DNA from: Amoebophilaceae bacterium
GTDB taxonomy: Bacteria > Bacteroidota > Bacteroidia > Cytophagales > Amoebophilaceae
DNA length: 28,466 nucleotides
NCBI GenBank assembly: GCA_025455725.1
Contig: JALOLY010000004.1
Coordinates: forward strand, 1 to 28,466
Direction of reading: 5' to 3'
The translations under genes and the position numbers were made by a program. Each line of letters starts with the position of its first letter. The stretch's first letter is position 1. Positions 1-8,245 of this stretch are shown here, piece after piece. The notes beneath the pieces are model-generated. The model was not told the DNA's origin, made no database searches, and saw only the letters and a program-made list of their open reading frames with translations.

Positions 1-387
1 GGCATTAAGCTTCGGCAAAGCTATCGATTTGTCGTACAGCGCCTAGTCTATGCCCAACGTTATGCCCACCTCTCGAGGCATGCTCAGCAAGCCAGGCGAT
101 CTTTGAAGAAACTTCGAACCCTAGCAGGTCGCCAAGTGCGCGATCTCAGTAGGCAGTTGATCAAGTTGGGTAAATTGGAGCCCTATGCCCCTATGCTAGC
201 CATTATGGCGCGTATAGTGAGCCAACAACATTATCAATGTACGAATGATGGGCTGGGCTGCGTTCAAGCGGGTGAAAGCATCGATACGATCGAACGAGAA
301 AGTGTAGGCGCGTACAGTTTCAAGTCTAATTTTTACGCGTGGCCACGTCCACAATTGTCTTTCTTCTTTGTAGGTCTATCAAAATAG
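1..387 (+). pseudogene. Decayed IS transposase fragment (IS5/IS1182-like)
   Basis: The frame is open from the window edge to a stop at 385-387. Residues encoded by about 70-230 are rich in Arg/Lys and resemble the stretch of IS5/IS1182-type transposases that precedes the last part of the catalytic domain (an 'SLKKLRTLAGRQVRD' segment, then 'ARIVSQQ'). After about position 230 this similarity stops in the same frame. A frame +1 reading of about 255-295 (with 'FKRVKAS') is weakly reminiscent of the 'AKGKAH' stretch that normally follows, which suggests a frameshift. The tail is probably meaningless sequence. The rest of the element lies to the left of the window or is lost. The family assignment comes from motif memory and is moderate; that the copy is broken is more certain, because the C-terminal catalytic part is missing. 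Confidence 0.55.
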
Positions 388-392
388 CCTTA

Positions 393-421
393 TTTGGATT
401 GGGTACTTATTAATTTCTTTG
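393..421 (+). promoter_or_regulatory. Possible Bacteroidota-type promoter of the symporter-HD fusion gene
   Basis: TTTG at 393-396 and TTTCTTTG at 414-421 roughly fit the Bacteroidota pattern of TTG, about 19 bases, then TAnnTTTG. The spacer here is 17 bases and one base of the -7 element differs (T for A). The start codon follows at 469. This is a weak pattern match only. Confidence 0.3.
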
Positions 422-468
422 TATACTGTTGCATCGTATAACAATTAATCATCTAAAATCCGTAATCT

Positions 469-3400
469 ATGACACTGCCCCCCCAAACCGTAGACATCCT
501 CATTTTTGTGGTGTTCTTTCTCCTGAACGTTATTGTAGGATATAGATACAGAGGTAAAAGTCAGTCCTTCAAGGAATATGCCATAGGCGACAAGAAATTC
601 TCTACCGCTACACTCACCGCCACTATCGTGGCTACCTGGATGTCTGGTAGTATCTTATTCATCGGAATCGAACAAACTTATAGTCGGGGACTATATTTCG
701 TCTTGGCGGCAACCATTGGAGGAGGGATAGGCATGCTGCTTGTGGGACGTGTGGTAGGGCCACGTATGGGTAGGTTTCTGAATAATGTCTCTCTTCCAGA
801 TACCTTGGGCACACTGTATGGAAAATCCGTACAGCTTATTGCGGGAATTAGCTGTGTGATACTGTCTATAGGCTACATAGCCGTACAGTTTCAAATCATC
901 TCTAGGATCTTATCGATCTTGTCCAATTACGACAGTCCGATCATTGTGATAATCGCTGCCGCAATCATCACACTCTATTCACTTTCTGGCGGAGTCAAGG
1001 CAGTCACTTTCACAGATATCCTCCAATTCTTCACCTTTGGTACACTTTTACCAATATTGGCGTTGGTAATCTGGAATAATCTGAAGGATCCTCATCAAGT
1101 AGTGCATATGTTTCAGACTAGCCCTATTTTCAGCCTTAAGGAGGTTGTGGGGTGGTCGCCCGAGTTTATGGGAACGCTCATGCTGATGACTTATTTTGCG
1201 ATTCCGGAGCTTGCCCCGGAGCTTTTTCAGCGCATGGTGATGGCACAAGACACCGTGCAACTGAAGCGATCGATAAGCTATGCAACTGTGATAGGCCTAT
1301 CGGTCCTACTGTGCATCATGTGGATAGCCGTCCTACTATTGGTAGACCGGCCAGGGCTTGAGCCTAACAAGGTGGTTCAATACATGGTCGATGCGCACGT
1401 CTACACAGGGCTCAGGGGATTTTTGGGGGTAGGCGTTCTAGCCCTAGCTATGTCCACGGCAGATTCTACCATTAACTCCACGGCGGTCATCATTGCCAAC
1501 GACATTTTGCCTCCGCTCAAACTTCAAAAAGAAGGTTCTCTGAAAACGGCCAAGTTTGCCACTCTGTTCTTAGGCGTTTTTTCCGTACTCTTAGCACTCT
1601 ACGTAAAGGGGTTATTAAATATTATCTTGTTTTCTGCTTGCTTTTATTCGCCCATCGTCATTGTTCCCATGCTACTTGCTGTTTTTGGTTTTCAAACCAG
1701 CAGGAGAGTGGTGCTCACGGCTATGGGGGCGGGTGCTGTTACTGTGGGTACCCTTTTGCTTACTTTCAAAAGCGTCAACAGCTTCTTCCCAGGCATGTTG
1801 GCCAATCTAATCACCATGCTTGGTGCACATTACCTACTTGGTGAGGAAGGCGGATGGGGCCATAACCCTATACAGAAAGAAAGTAGCGACGAAAAACTAA
1901 TGAAACGCCTGCTAAAGCCGAAGTGGACAGATACAAAACAAACTTTTAGGCTCTATAACTATCTGACTCGCACTTTACCCACCGAGGACTACTTCTATAG
2001 TTTATTTGGGTTCTATGTCTTCACGGCTACTTATGCCTCGTTTTACCTACTTCCTCATGAGGTCGTAGCGCAGTTTCCGGGCCTCTACAAGACTATGCAA
2101 TACTCCGTGATGCTGCTATTCACTACTTTTTTGGCTTTCCCGATCTGGCCCGGCATAATGAAAGAAAAACGCTTTCTAACGTGGTTTTGGCCTTTTTGTG
2201 CTTTTTACGCTCTTTTTTTGGTAGGGGGGGCACTCGTATTGCTCAGTGGTTTTGCTACATCGCAGATCCTGATCTTCATGCTTAACTTTATCATGGCAGT
2301 GTTGTTGCTCCACTGGCCCGTAGCTGTGGCGGCGGCGGCGGGTGGCATTGTGCTCGTTGTTTTATTTTTTAGCCTATGCACCGATTTGACAAGTACGCTG
2401 GGTGATTTGGGTACGCTACAATTCAAACTAGCTTACGGGCTCTTGTTGTTAAGTAGTTTTCTCATTGCGCTGTTCAAACACAAACAAACCCTTGATTTGC
2501 TATCGCGTCACAACAAGGAGCTCTCTAGCGAGCGCAAAGTAACACAGCAAGAACTGGTCAAAGCGCTGGCGCATGGGGCACGTTTTTTCTCTGAACTAAC
2601 AGCGGCAGGTACCGACGTCCTGGAAGCGGTAAGTAAGAAGGTGGAGACTTTCGCACAGCAAGCCTTGGCCGTGACCACTCCAAAACAGCTTGCTGCGGTT
2701 AGACATACCCTAGAGGAAGTGCATCTAACCCTCAAGGACGCCATGGTGTACCTACAGAATGTTATATACCGCGTGCATGGCCACCTGAGACTTGAGGTAA
2801 AAACGGTAAGTATTGAAGACTTACTTGCGAGGGCGACAAACGTCTTTAAGGTGCAAAACACTCAAAAACAGTTGCAGCCACGCATCAACAATACTACTAG
2901 TATACAAGCACTGCAGTGTGACCCTAAACGGATACAACAACTACTTGTCAATGCTTGGCTGTACGCGCAACAGGAACATGGTCCCGAAAAACCTGTGTTT
3001 TTAAGTATCCAAGAAACAACACTGGGTTATCCAATCCCTTCCGTCAAAGACTACATTAAAGAGACCTCCGCACTCTGTATAACCGTCGGCAATGTGCGCA
3101 CATTGCCACAGCCCAAAAAATTGTACATGGGTGCCGTAGGTAACACTCCCTTGAGAGTTCCTCAATCTATGGAAGCCCTACCTCTCTTGGATAACCAACA
3201 GATTGTGGATGCCCACTACGGAGCGGTAGAGTTCACCAAAATAGACGAAAAGACACTCACGCAAGTTTACGTGATTCCCGTTCACTTACGTGAGATAAGA
3301 CCCAGTATGATGGATCTCCCACAAATGGAGGCAGGCAATAGGGAAGAAAAAACTTCCAGAGCGGTACTACCAGAAGAAGCCGCACTATTGAAAAAGTTGT

Positions 3401-3939
3401 ACAAAGAGACCCCCGTTGATATGGAATTGGCAAAGAAAGCCATTATGTACATCAAAAAGTACCACGGTTATATGAAACGGAAATCGGGTGAACCATTCTA
3501 TCTACACCCCATAGCAGCCACAGAAATATTGCTGGCCTATACCCAAGACCAAGCGGCTATCCTAGCCACGTTGCTCCATGATACTGTAGAAGATACACCG
3601 CTGACCCTGGCAGAGATAGGTGTAATTTTTGGTCCTGAAGTAGCAGCCATTGTTAATAAAGTAACACATCTAGATGGCCAGTTTCGTCGGATCAGGATGG
3701 ATCCCCATGAAAATGTTCGGCAACTTCTTGAGGAAACAGACGTACGCGTACTACAAGTGAAGCTGGCAGACCGTTTGCATAATATGCGTACCATACAAGG
3801 CCATCCCCAGATAGCCAAGCAGAAAAAAATAGCTGAGGAGACGTTACATTTCTTTGTACCTATTGCTAGGTATTTAGGTCTTCAACAAATTGAAGAGGAG
3901 TTACAAGAGCGCATTACCGTGGTAATGAAAAAACGGTAA
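469..3939 (+). CDS. Sodium:solute symporter fused to a kinase-like core and a SpoT-type (p)ppGpp hydrolase HD domain
   Basis: Predicted inner-membrane protein of 1156 residues. Residues about 1-455 form a sodium:solute symporter (SSF) domain with many hydrophobic helices. About 510-669 adds a second block of membrane helices. A charged, helical segment (about 672-760) follows with an H-box-like 'ALAHG' at His702, as in SSF-histidine kinases of the CbrA type. About 780-945 resembles a HATPase: an N-box-like Asn828 is present, but the glycine-rich ATP-lid motifs are not recognisable. The C-terminus (about 969-1156) is a RelA/SpoT hydrolase domain: RKSGEP, His1013, His1037-Asp1038, Glu1041-Asp1042, Asp1101 and Asn1105 match the known metal-binding and catalytic residues. 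The synthetase, TGS and ACT domains are absent; the protein ends right after the HD domain. The likely role is coupling solute uptake or sensing to (p)ppGpp breakdown, which is inference. The substrate is unknown. The start ATG leaves a short N-terminus before the first helix, as usual for SSF proteins. Confidence 0.85.
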   Translation: MTLPPQTVDILIFVVFFLLNVIVGYRYRGKSQSFKEYAIGDKKFSTATLTATIVATWMSGSILFIGIEQTYSRGLYFVLAATIGGGIGMLLVGRVVGPRMGRFLNNVSLPDTLGTLYGKSVQLIAGISCVILSIGYIAVQFQIISRILSILSNYDSPIIVIIAAAIITLYSLSGGVKAVTFTDILQFFTFGTLLPILALVIWNNLKDPHQVVHMFQTSPIFSLKEVVGWSPEFMGTLMLMTYFAIPELAPELFQRMVMAQDTVQLKRSISYATVIGLSVLLCIMWIAVLLLVDRPGLEPNKVVQYMVDAHVYTGLRGFLGVGVLALAMSTADSTINSTAVIIANDILPPLKLQKEGSLKTAKFATLFLGVFSVLLALYVKGLLNIILFSACFYSPIVIVPMLLAVFGFQTSRRVVLTAMGAGAVTVGTLLLTFKSVNSFFPGMLANLITMLGAHYLLGEEGGWGHNPIQKESSDEKLMKRLLKPKWTDTKQTFRLYNYLTRTLPTEDYFYSLFGFYVFTATYASFYLLPHEVVAQFPGLYKTMQYSVMLLFTTFLAFPIWPGIMKEKRFLTWFWPFCAFYALFLVGGALVLLSGFATSQILIFMLNFIMAVLLLHWPVAVAAAAGGIVLVVLFFSLCTDLTSTLGDLGTLQFKLAYGLLLLSSFLIALFKHKQTLDLLSRHNKELSSERKVTQQELVKALAHGARFFSELTAAGTDVLEAVSKKVETFAQQALAVTTPKQLAAVRHTLEEVHLTLKDAMVYLQNVIYRVHGHLRLEVKTVSIEDLLARATNVFKVQNTQKQLQPRINNTTSIQALQCDPKRIQQLLVNAWLYAQQEHGPEKPVFLSIQETTLGYPIPSVKDYIKETSALCITVGNVRTLPQPKKLYMGAVGNTPLRVPQSMEALPLLDNQQIVDAHYGAVEFTKIDEKTLTQVYVIPVHLREIRPSMMDLPQMEAGNREEKTSRAVLPEEAALLKKLYKETPVDMELAKKAIMYIKKYHGYMKRKSGEPFYLHPIAATEILLAYTQDQAAILATLLHDTVEDTPLTLAEIGVIFGPEVAAIVNKVTHLDGQFRRIRMDPHENVRQLLEETDVRVLQVKLADRLHNMRTIQGHPQIAKQKKIAEETLHFFVPIARYLGLQQIEEELQERITVVMKKR

Positions 3940-4042
3940 AAGAGTAATTTACTAAGTGTGCTGCGTGATAACGGGGTTGCTATAGCCCGTAGATTCGTGA
4001 ACTGTCTTTGGTTATCTTTATCGCTGGGCTTAAACCAATGGC

Positions 4043-5317
4043 ATGATATCACGGGACCACGTCTTATTCAATCTCATAGAGAGAGAAAGACGACGACAGG
4101 AACAAGGATTAGAGTTGATCGCTTCTGAAAATTTTGTCTCTCCACAGGTGCTGGAAGCAGCCGGTAGTGTGCTGACCAATAAATACGCGGAGGGCTTACC
4201 TAGTAAGCGGTACTATGGTGGATGTGGAGTCGTTGATGAGATAGAGACGCTGGCCATCGATCGAGCAAAGAAGCTATTCCACGCAGCTTGGGTCAATGTG
4301 CAGCCTCATTCTGGAACACAGGCCAATGCTGCGGTGATGATGGCAGTCCTCAAACCAGGCGATAAAATCTTGGGTTTCGACTTAGCACACGGAGGCCACT
4401 TGACACATGGATCGCCTGTGAACTTCTCTGGAAAATTGTATCGCGCTTCTTTCTATGGCGTCAACAGGGAAACGGGTCTTATTGACTGGGAGGAAGTGGC
4501 TGCTATTGCTGAACGAGAAAAGCCGCAGCTCCTCATTGGCGGTGCTTCGGCCTATAGCCGTGACTGGGACTATGCAAAACTGCGTAGTATTGCGGACCAT
4601 GTGGGGGCATTCTTGATGGCAGACATTGCCCATCCTGCCGGGCTCATTGCACGAAAACTATTGAATGATCCTTTGCCACACTGTCATTTCGTGACTACCA
4701 CCACTCACAAAACCTTGCGTGGTCCTAGAGGCGGTATGATTTTGATGGGACAGGACTTTGAACATACATTGAAAGCCAAAACAACTCAAGAAATACGTAA
4801 GAAGATGTCTACCATTTTAGACAATAGCGTGTTTCCTGGTACACAAGGAGGACCACTAGCACATAACATCGCTGCTAAAGCTGTTGCTTTTCAGGAAGCA
4901 CTGAGCGACACGTACTTTGAGTATGTGATACAAGTGCGAAAAAATGCACGCCAGATGGCACAGTCACTTGTAGACAGAGGTTATGAGGTAATATCGGGAG
5001 GAACTGATAATCATCTTTTACTTATTGACTTGCGCAATAAAGGAATTACAGGCAAGCAGGCAGAGGAAGGATTAGAACAAGCTGACATTGCCACTAACAA
5101 AAATATGATTCCTTTTGATACAAAATCGCCTCTGCTTACGTCTGGTATACGTCTGGGTACACCAGCTGTTACCACTAGAGGTATGAAAGAAAAAGACATG
5201 GCACGTATCGTCTCCCTGATCGACGTAGTACTCACAAATCTTACAAATCAGCGACTACTTAACACTGTGAAGAAAGAGGTGAATACTTGGATGCAAGATC
5301 TTCCCTTTCCTATGTGA
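4043..5317 (+). CDS. glyA: Serine hydroxymethyltransferase
   Basis: This cytosolic PLP enzyme interconverts serine and glycine while charging tetrahydrofolate with a one-carbon unit, feeding purine and thymidylate synthesis. At 424 residues it has the usual bacterial length. The N-terminus carries the family segments 'QGLELIASENFVS' and 'NKYAEGLPSKRYYGG'. The PLP-binding lysine is Lys223 within 'TTTTHKTLRGPRGG', and 'GTPAVTTRG' near the end is also conserved. It lies 103 bp after the symporter fusion gene on the same strand and just left of the putative replication origin. No clear Shine-Dalgarno sequence precedes the ATG; the start fits the family's N-terminus. It appears intact. Confidence 0.97.
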   Translation: MISRDHVLFNLIERERRRQEQGLELIASENFVSPQVLEAAGSVLTNKYAEGLPSKRYYGGCGVVDEIETLAIDRAKKLFHAAWVNVQPHSGTQANAAVMMAVLKPGDKILGFDLAHGGHLTHGSPVNFSGKLYRASFYGVNRETGLIDWEEVAAIAEREKPQLLIGGASAYSRDWDYAKLRSIADHVGAFLMADIAHPAGLIARKLLNDPLPHCHFVTTTTHKTLRGPRGGMILMGQDFEHTLKAKTTQEIRKKMSTILDNSVFPGTQGGPLAHNIAAKAVAFQEALSDTYFEYVIQVRKNARQMAQSLVDRGYEVISGGTDNHLLLIDLRNKGITGKQAEEGLEQADIATNKNMIPFDTKSPLLTSGIRLGTPAVTTRGMKEKDMARIVSLIDVVLTNLTNQRLLNTVKKEVNTWMQDLPFPM

Positions 5318-5700
5318 AGAAGCAGCCTAGTTGCGTCATCGGAGTCTTTACTACACTTGACCATCTCCTTATTGTCTGGCTTAATTGACGTTTTCTTAGA
5401 CGTTGCATACGCTCCGTAGAAAGCAATTGACTTAGGCCACTTGATAGTTTTATTGTATTAAACTTTGCATACGTTTATAGGCGTTATAATAAGCATGGGC
5501 TCCATATTATGATTACTTACTGCTTAGGGCTTAAAAATCTCACCTTAGACCAAGGTACACCGATATAGTACAGCAGGTCGTCATACTTCTTGGGTACTTA
5601 TATGCTAAACGGTTTTCGACTCCAAAAATCCTATTTGTAGAAACCCCAAAAACCAATCCCTAGTAAACACCAATACATACCTGTACTCCTAACCGTTATC
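5318..5700. other. Gene-free stretch left of the putative origin
   Basis: No ORF with recognisable protein character, tRNA or other structured RNA could be made out in this stretch between the end of glyA and the DnaA-box cluster. It becomes more AT-rich towards the right. It may be part of the replication origin region or simply decayed sequence. Confidence 0.5.
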
Positions 5701-6050
5701 ATGATGGGTTGTGGATACATGTGTGGATAAGTGTACATTACATCTAGCTTTAGCTAGGTAGTAGATTGTGCCAGTAAAACCCGCTACATAGTCAACAATC
5801 TCTTATACAGTTATCCACAAATTGCCATGAAGAAAAAAAAATTCTTCAAAAACTTGCTGTTCACATATACACTTAACTAGTCAATGAGTTGGGAAATACA
5901 ATGCATAAGCTGTGTATAACTTAAAGCATACGATTGATTTATCCACAAACCACTTACTCAACTTTTTTCTTTTATTGTTTTCAACAAATTCACTCCCTAG
6001 TAAGAATAATACTTTTTAATTAAAATACTATATATATCGATTATAGTAGT
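5701..6050. other. oriC: Putative chromosomal replication origin (oriC) with DnaA boxes
   Basis: Perfect consensus DnaA boxes (TTATCCACA) occur at 5722-5730 (minus), 5811-5819 (plus) and 5939-5947 (plus). A TTATACACA variant lies at 5911-5919 (minus) and a one-mismatch box at 5710-5718 (minus). Thus five boxes fall within about 240 bp of non-coding DNA. Immediately right, about 5958-6050 is strongly AT-rich with T-runs and a TATATATAT stretch, as expected for a DNA-unwinding element. By chance about 0.2 perfect boxes would be expected in the whole window on both strands. One other perfect copy lies inside aspS (23805-23813). In many Bacteroidota the origin is not next to dnaA, so its absence here does not argue against oriC. 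Strand-composition skew was not computed. Confidence 0.65.
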
Positions 6051-6104
6051 GTGCAAAGGCCGAGTACATCCGGTGCTTTTCTTCTACATAGGAAAGGTTC
6101 TTTC

Positions 6105-8195
6105 ATGTTCCCGTTATTAAAAACAAAAATTGAGTATCTGCAAGGTGTTGGGCCTAGTAAAGCGCTGCTACTTCAACAGGAACTACGACTACATACCTTC
6201 GAAGATTTGGTTCAATACTACCCGTTTCGTTATAAGGACCGAAGCCAGCTCTATACAATAAGCCAATTGAAGAGTAGCATGGACTATGTGCAACTCAGAG
6301 GGACCATTAGCCATGTACAGACAGTACGTACAGAAAAAAAGAGGCTAATAGCTCGTTTTAAGGATGAAACAGGAGAGGTGACCTTAGTCTGGTTTAAGGG
6401 TTTGCAGTGGATACTGAAAAAAATAAGACCGAGTACTCTGTACACGTTATTTGGTAAGCCTGCTGTTTACGGGGAACACATCAGTTTTATCCACCCAGAA
6501 CTGGAAATCTTTGTTCTTAATCGAGACGATAATTACTGTTTGTTTCCAGTATATCTTACTACCGAGAAGCTCAAATCCAAGCATGTAGATAGTAATTTCC
6601 TGGCTAAATTGCAGCGCAATACCTTGACAAAAGCTATCGATCATATCCCAGAAACGTTGCCTGATCAGTTACGACAACAGTACAAGTTGATGGATAGATC
6701 GTCTGCACTACTGAATATTCATTTTCCTAAAAATCATGCCCTCTTGTCGCAAGCACGGCGTCGACTGAAGTTTGAGGAACTGTTTTATTTACAACTTCAG
6801 CTTTTGCAACTCAAACAAGTGCGGATGAAAAAGCGACAAGGAAAAATATTTCGTGCTGTGCATCTATTACAAAGTTTTTATGCCAGTGGTTTGCCGTTTA
6901 CCTTGACAGGGGCTCAGAAAAGAGTTGTCAGGGAGATCTACCAAGACTTGCGATCGGGCTACCAGATGAACCGATTAGTACAAGGTGATGTAGGTAGTGG
7001 TAAGACAATGGTGGCATTTTTGAGCATGTTGATTTGTATTGGAAGTGGAGCGCAAGTGGCTATGATGGCGCCAACTGAATTATTGGCAGAACAACATTAT
7101 CAGAGTTTACAGGCATTTGCTGAGTCTATGCATATTACAATCGCTCTTCTCACAGGCGATACTAAGAAAAAAAAACGAAACGAAATTTTAGATGCTCTAC
7201 AAACAGGTACACTACAGATTGTAGTGGGTACACACGCTTTACTCAATGCTGCTGTAAAATTCAAAGAATTAGGGCTAGCTGTTATTGACGAGCAACATCG
7301 TTTTGGTGTAATGCAAAGGGCCCAACTGTGGACCAAAATGTCCGCTTACTTCCCACATGTGTTGGTCATGACTGCCACGCCAATTCCTCGTACTCTAGCC
7401 ATGACTTTTTATGGTGATTTAGATGTTTCTACCATTGATGAAATGCCGACTGGCAGAAGGCCTATTAAAACGGTACACTACTATGATGCACAAAGGCTAA
7501 AAGTATTTCAGTTCCTTAAGAAACAAATGGCCGCTGCTAGGCAAGTCTATATTGTGTATCCTTTGATTGAGGCATCTGAGACATTGGATTATAAAAATCT
7601 GATAGACGGATATGAAAATATTTGTCGTGCTTTTCCTGAGGTGCCCATTGGTATGATCCACGGTCAGATGCGTGCAGCGGACAAAGCATACGAGATGCAA
7701 CGTTTTGTAAAGGGAGAAACCTTGCTCATGGTATCTACTACCGTCATAGAAGTAGGTGTGGACGTGCCTAATGCTACTGTCATAGTGATTGAAAACGCAG
7801 AACGCTTTGGACTGTCTCAGTTACACCAATTGCGTGGTAGAGTAGGCAGGGGCAATCTACAGGCCTATTGCATTTTGATGACAGGAGATCAACTCAATAG
7901 TAAAAGTAGGGAACGCATTCAGACTATGGTACGTACCAATGACGGATTCGAGATTGCAGATGTAGACCTACGATTGCGCGGCCCTGGAGATTTGTTGGGA
8001 GTACAGCAGAGTGGCATACTAGAATTTAAGATTGCAGATCTAGCTCAAGATGAGAAAATTTTACAAGCAGCTCGGATAATGGCGCAGCAGCTCATGCAAG
8101 AAGATGCTGCGCTGTTGCAGCCCCATAATTCTCCCATTAGAGCACAATTAGAGTGTATCCGTAGCCATAAGATGCATTGGAGCAGCATAAGCTGA
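6105..8195 (+). CDS. recG: ATP-dependent DNA helicase RecG
   Basis: RecG is a monomeric double-strand DNA translocase that remodels stalled replication forks and Holliday junctions. The product has 696 residues from the ATG at 6105, typical for Bacteroidota. This start is preferred over a GTG at 6051 because the protein then begins directly with the conserved 'EYLQGVGP' segment, and AGGAAAGG lies shortly upstream. The N-terminal wedge/OB domain recognises branched DNA. The helicase core has Walker A 'GDVGSGKT' (Lys300), the DEQH box at 395-398, 'TATPIPRT', and 'QLRGRVGRG' (motif VI) followed by the RecG-type 'LRGPGD' segment. It lies immediately right of the putative origin and converges with uvrB, 50 bp away. 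It appears intact. Confidence 0.97.
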   Translation: MFPLLKTKIEYLQGVGPSKALLLQQELRLHTFEDLVQYYPFRYKDRSQLYTISQLKSSMDYVQLRGTISHVQTVRTEKKRLIARFKDETGEVTLVWFKGLQWILKKIRPSTLYTLFGKPAVYGEHISFIHPELEIFVLNRDDNYCLFPVYLTTEKLKSKHVDSNFLAKLQRNTLTKAIDHIPETLPDQLRQQYKLMDRSSALLNIHFPKNHALLSQARRRLKFEELFYLQLQLLQLKQVRMKKRQGKIFRAVHLLQSFYASGLPFTLTGAQKRVVREIYQDLRSGYQMNRLVQGDVGSGKTMVAFLSMLICIGSGAQVAMMAPTELLAEQHYQSLQAFAESMHITIALLTGDTKKKKRNEILDALQTGTLQIVVGTHALLNAAVKFKELGLAVIDEQHRFGVMQRAQLWTKMSAYFPHVLVMTATPIPRTLAMTFYGDLDVSTIDEMPTGRRPIKTVHYYDAQRLKVFQFLKKQMAAARQVYIVYPLIEASETLDYKNLIDGYENICRAFPEVPIGMIHGQMRAADKAYEMQRFVKGETLLMVSTTVIEVGVDVPNATVIVIENAERFGLSQLHQLRGRVGRGNLQAYCILMTGDQLNSKSRERIQTMVRTNDGFEIADVDLRLRGPGDLLGVQQSGILEFKIADLAQDEKILQAARIMAQQLMQEDAALLQPHNSPIRAQLECIRSHKMHWSSIS

Positions 8196-8245
8196 TCTTT
8201 TGCTTGTCGTGACATATGTTTCCACGGGTGCTAGCCGCATCACGG

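Noticed and set aside
3969..3990. ACGGG/CCCGT inverted repeat after the symporter fusion gene as a terminator
   Set aside because: Stem of only 5 bp, with no following T-run.
399..5602. 12-mer TTGGGTACTTAT near 399 and again near 5590
   Set aside because: Shared 12-mers are expected by chance many times in a window of this size.
6051..6104. GTG start extending recG by 18 residues
   Set aside because: The added residues are not conserved in RecG and the ATG at 6105 has a better upstream context.
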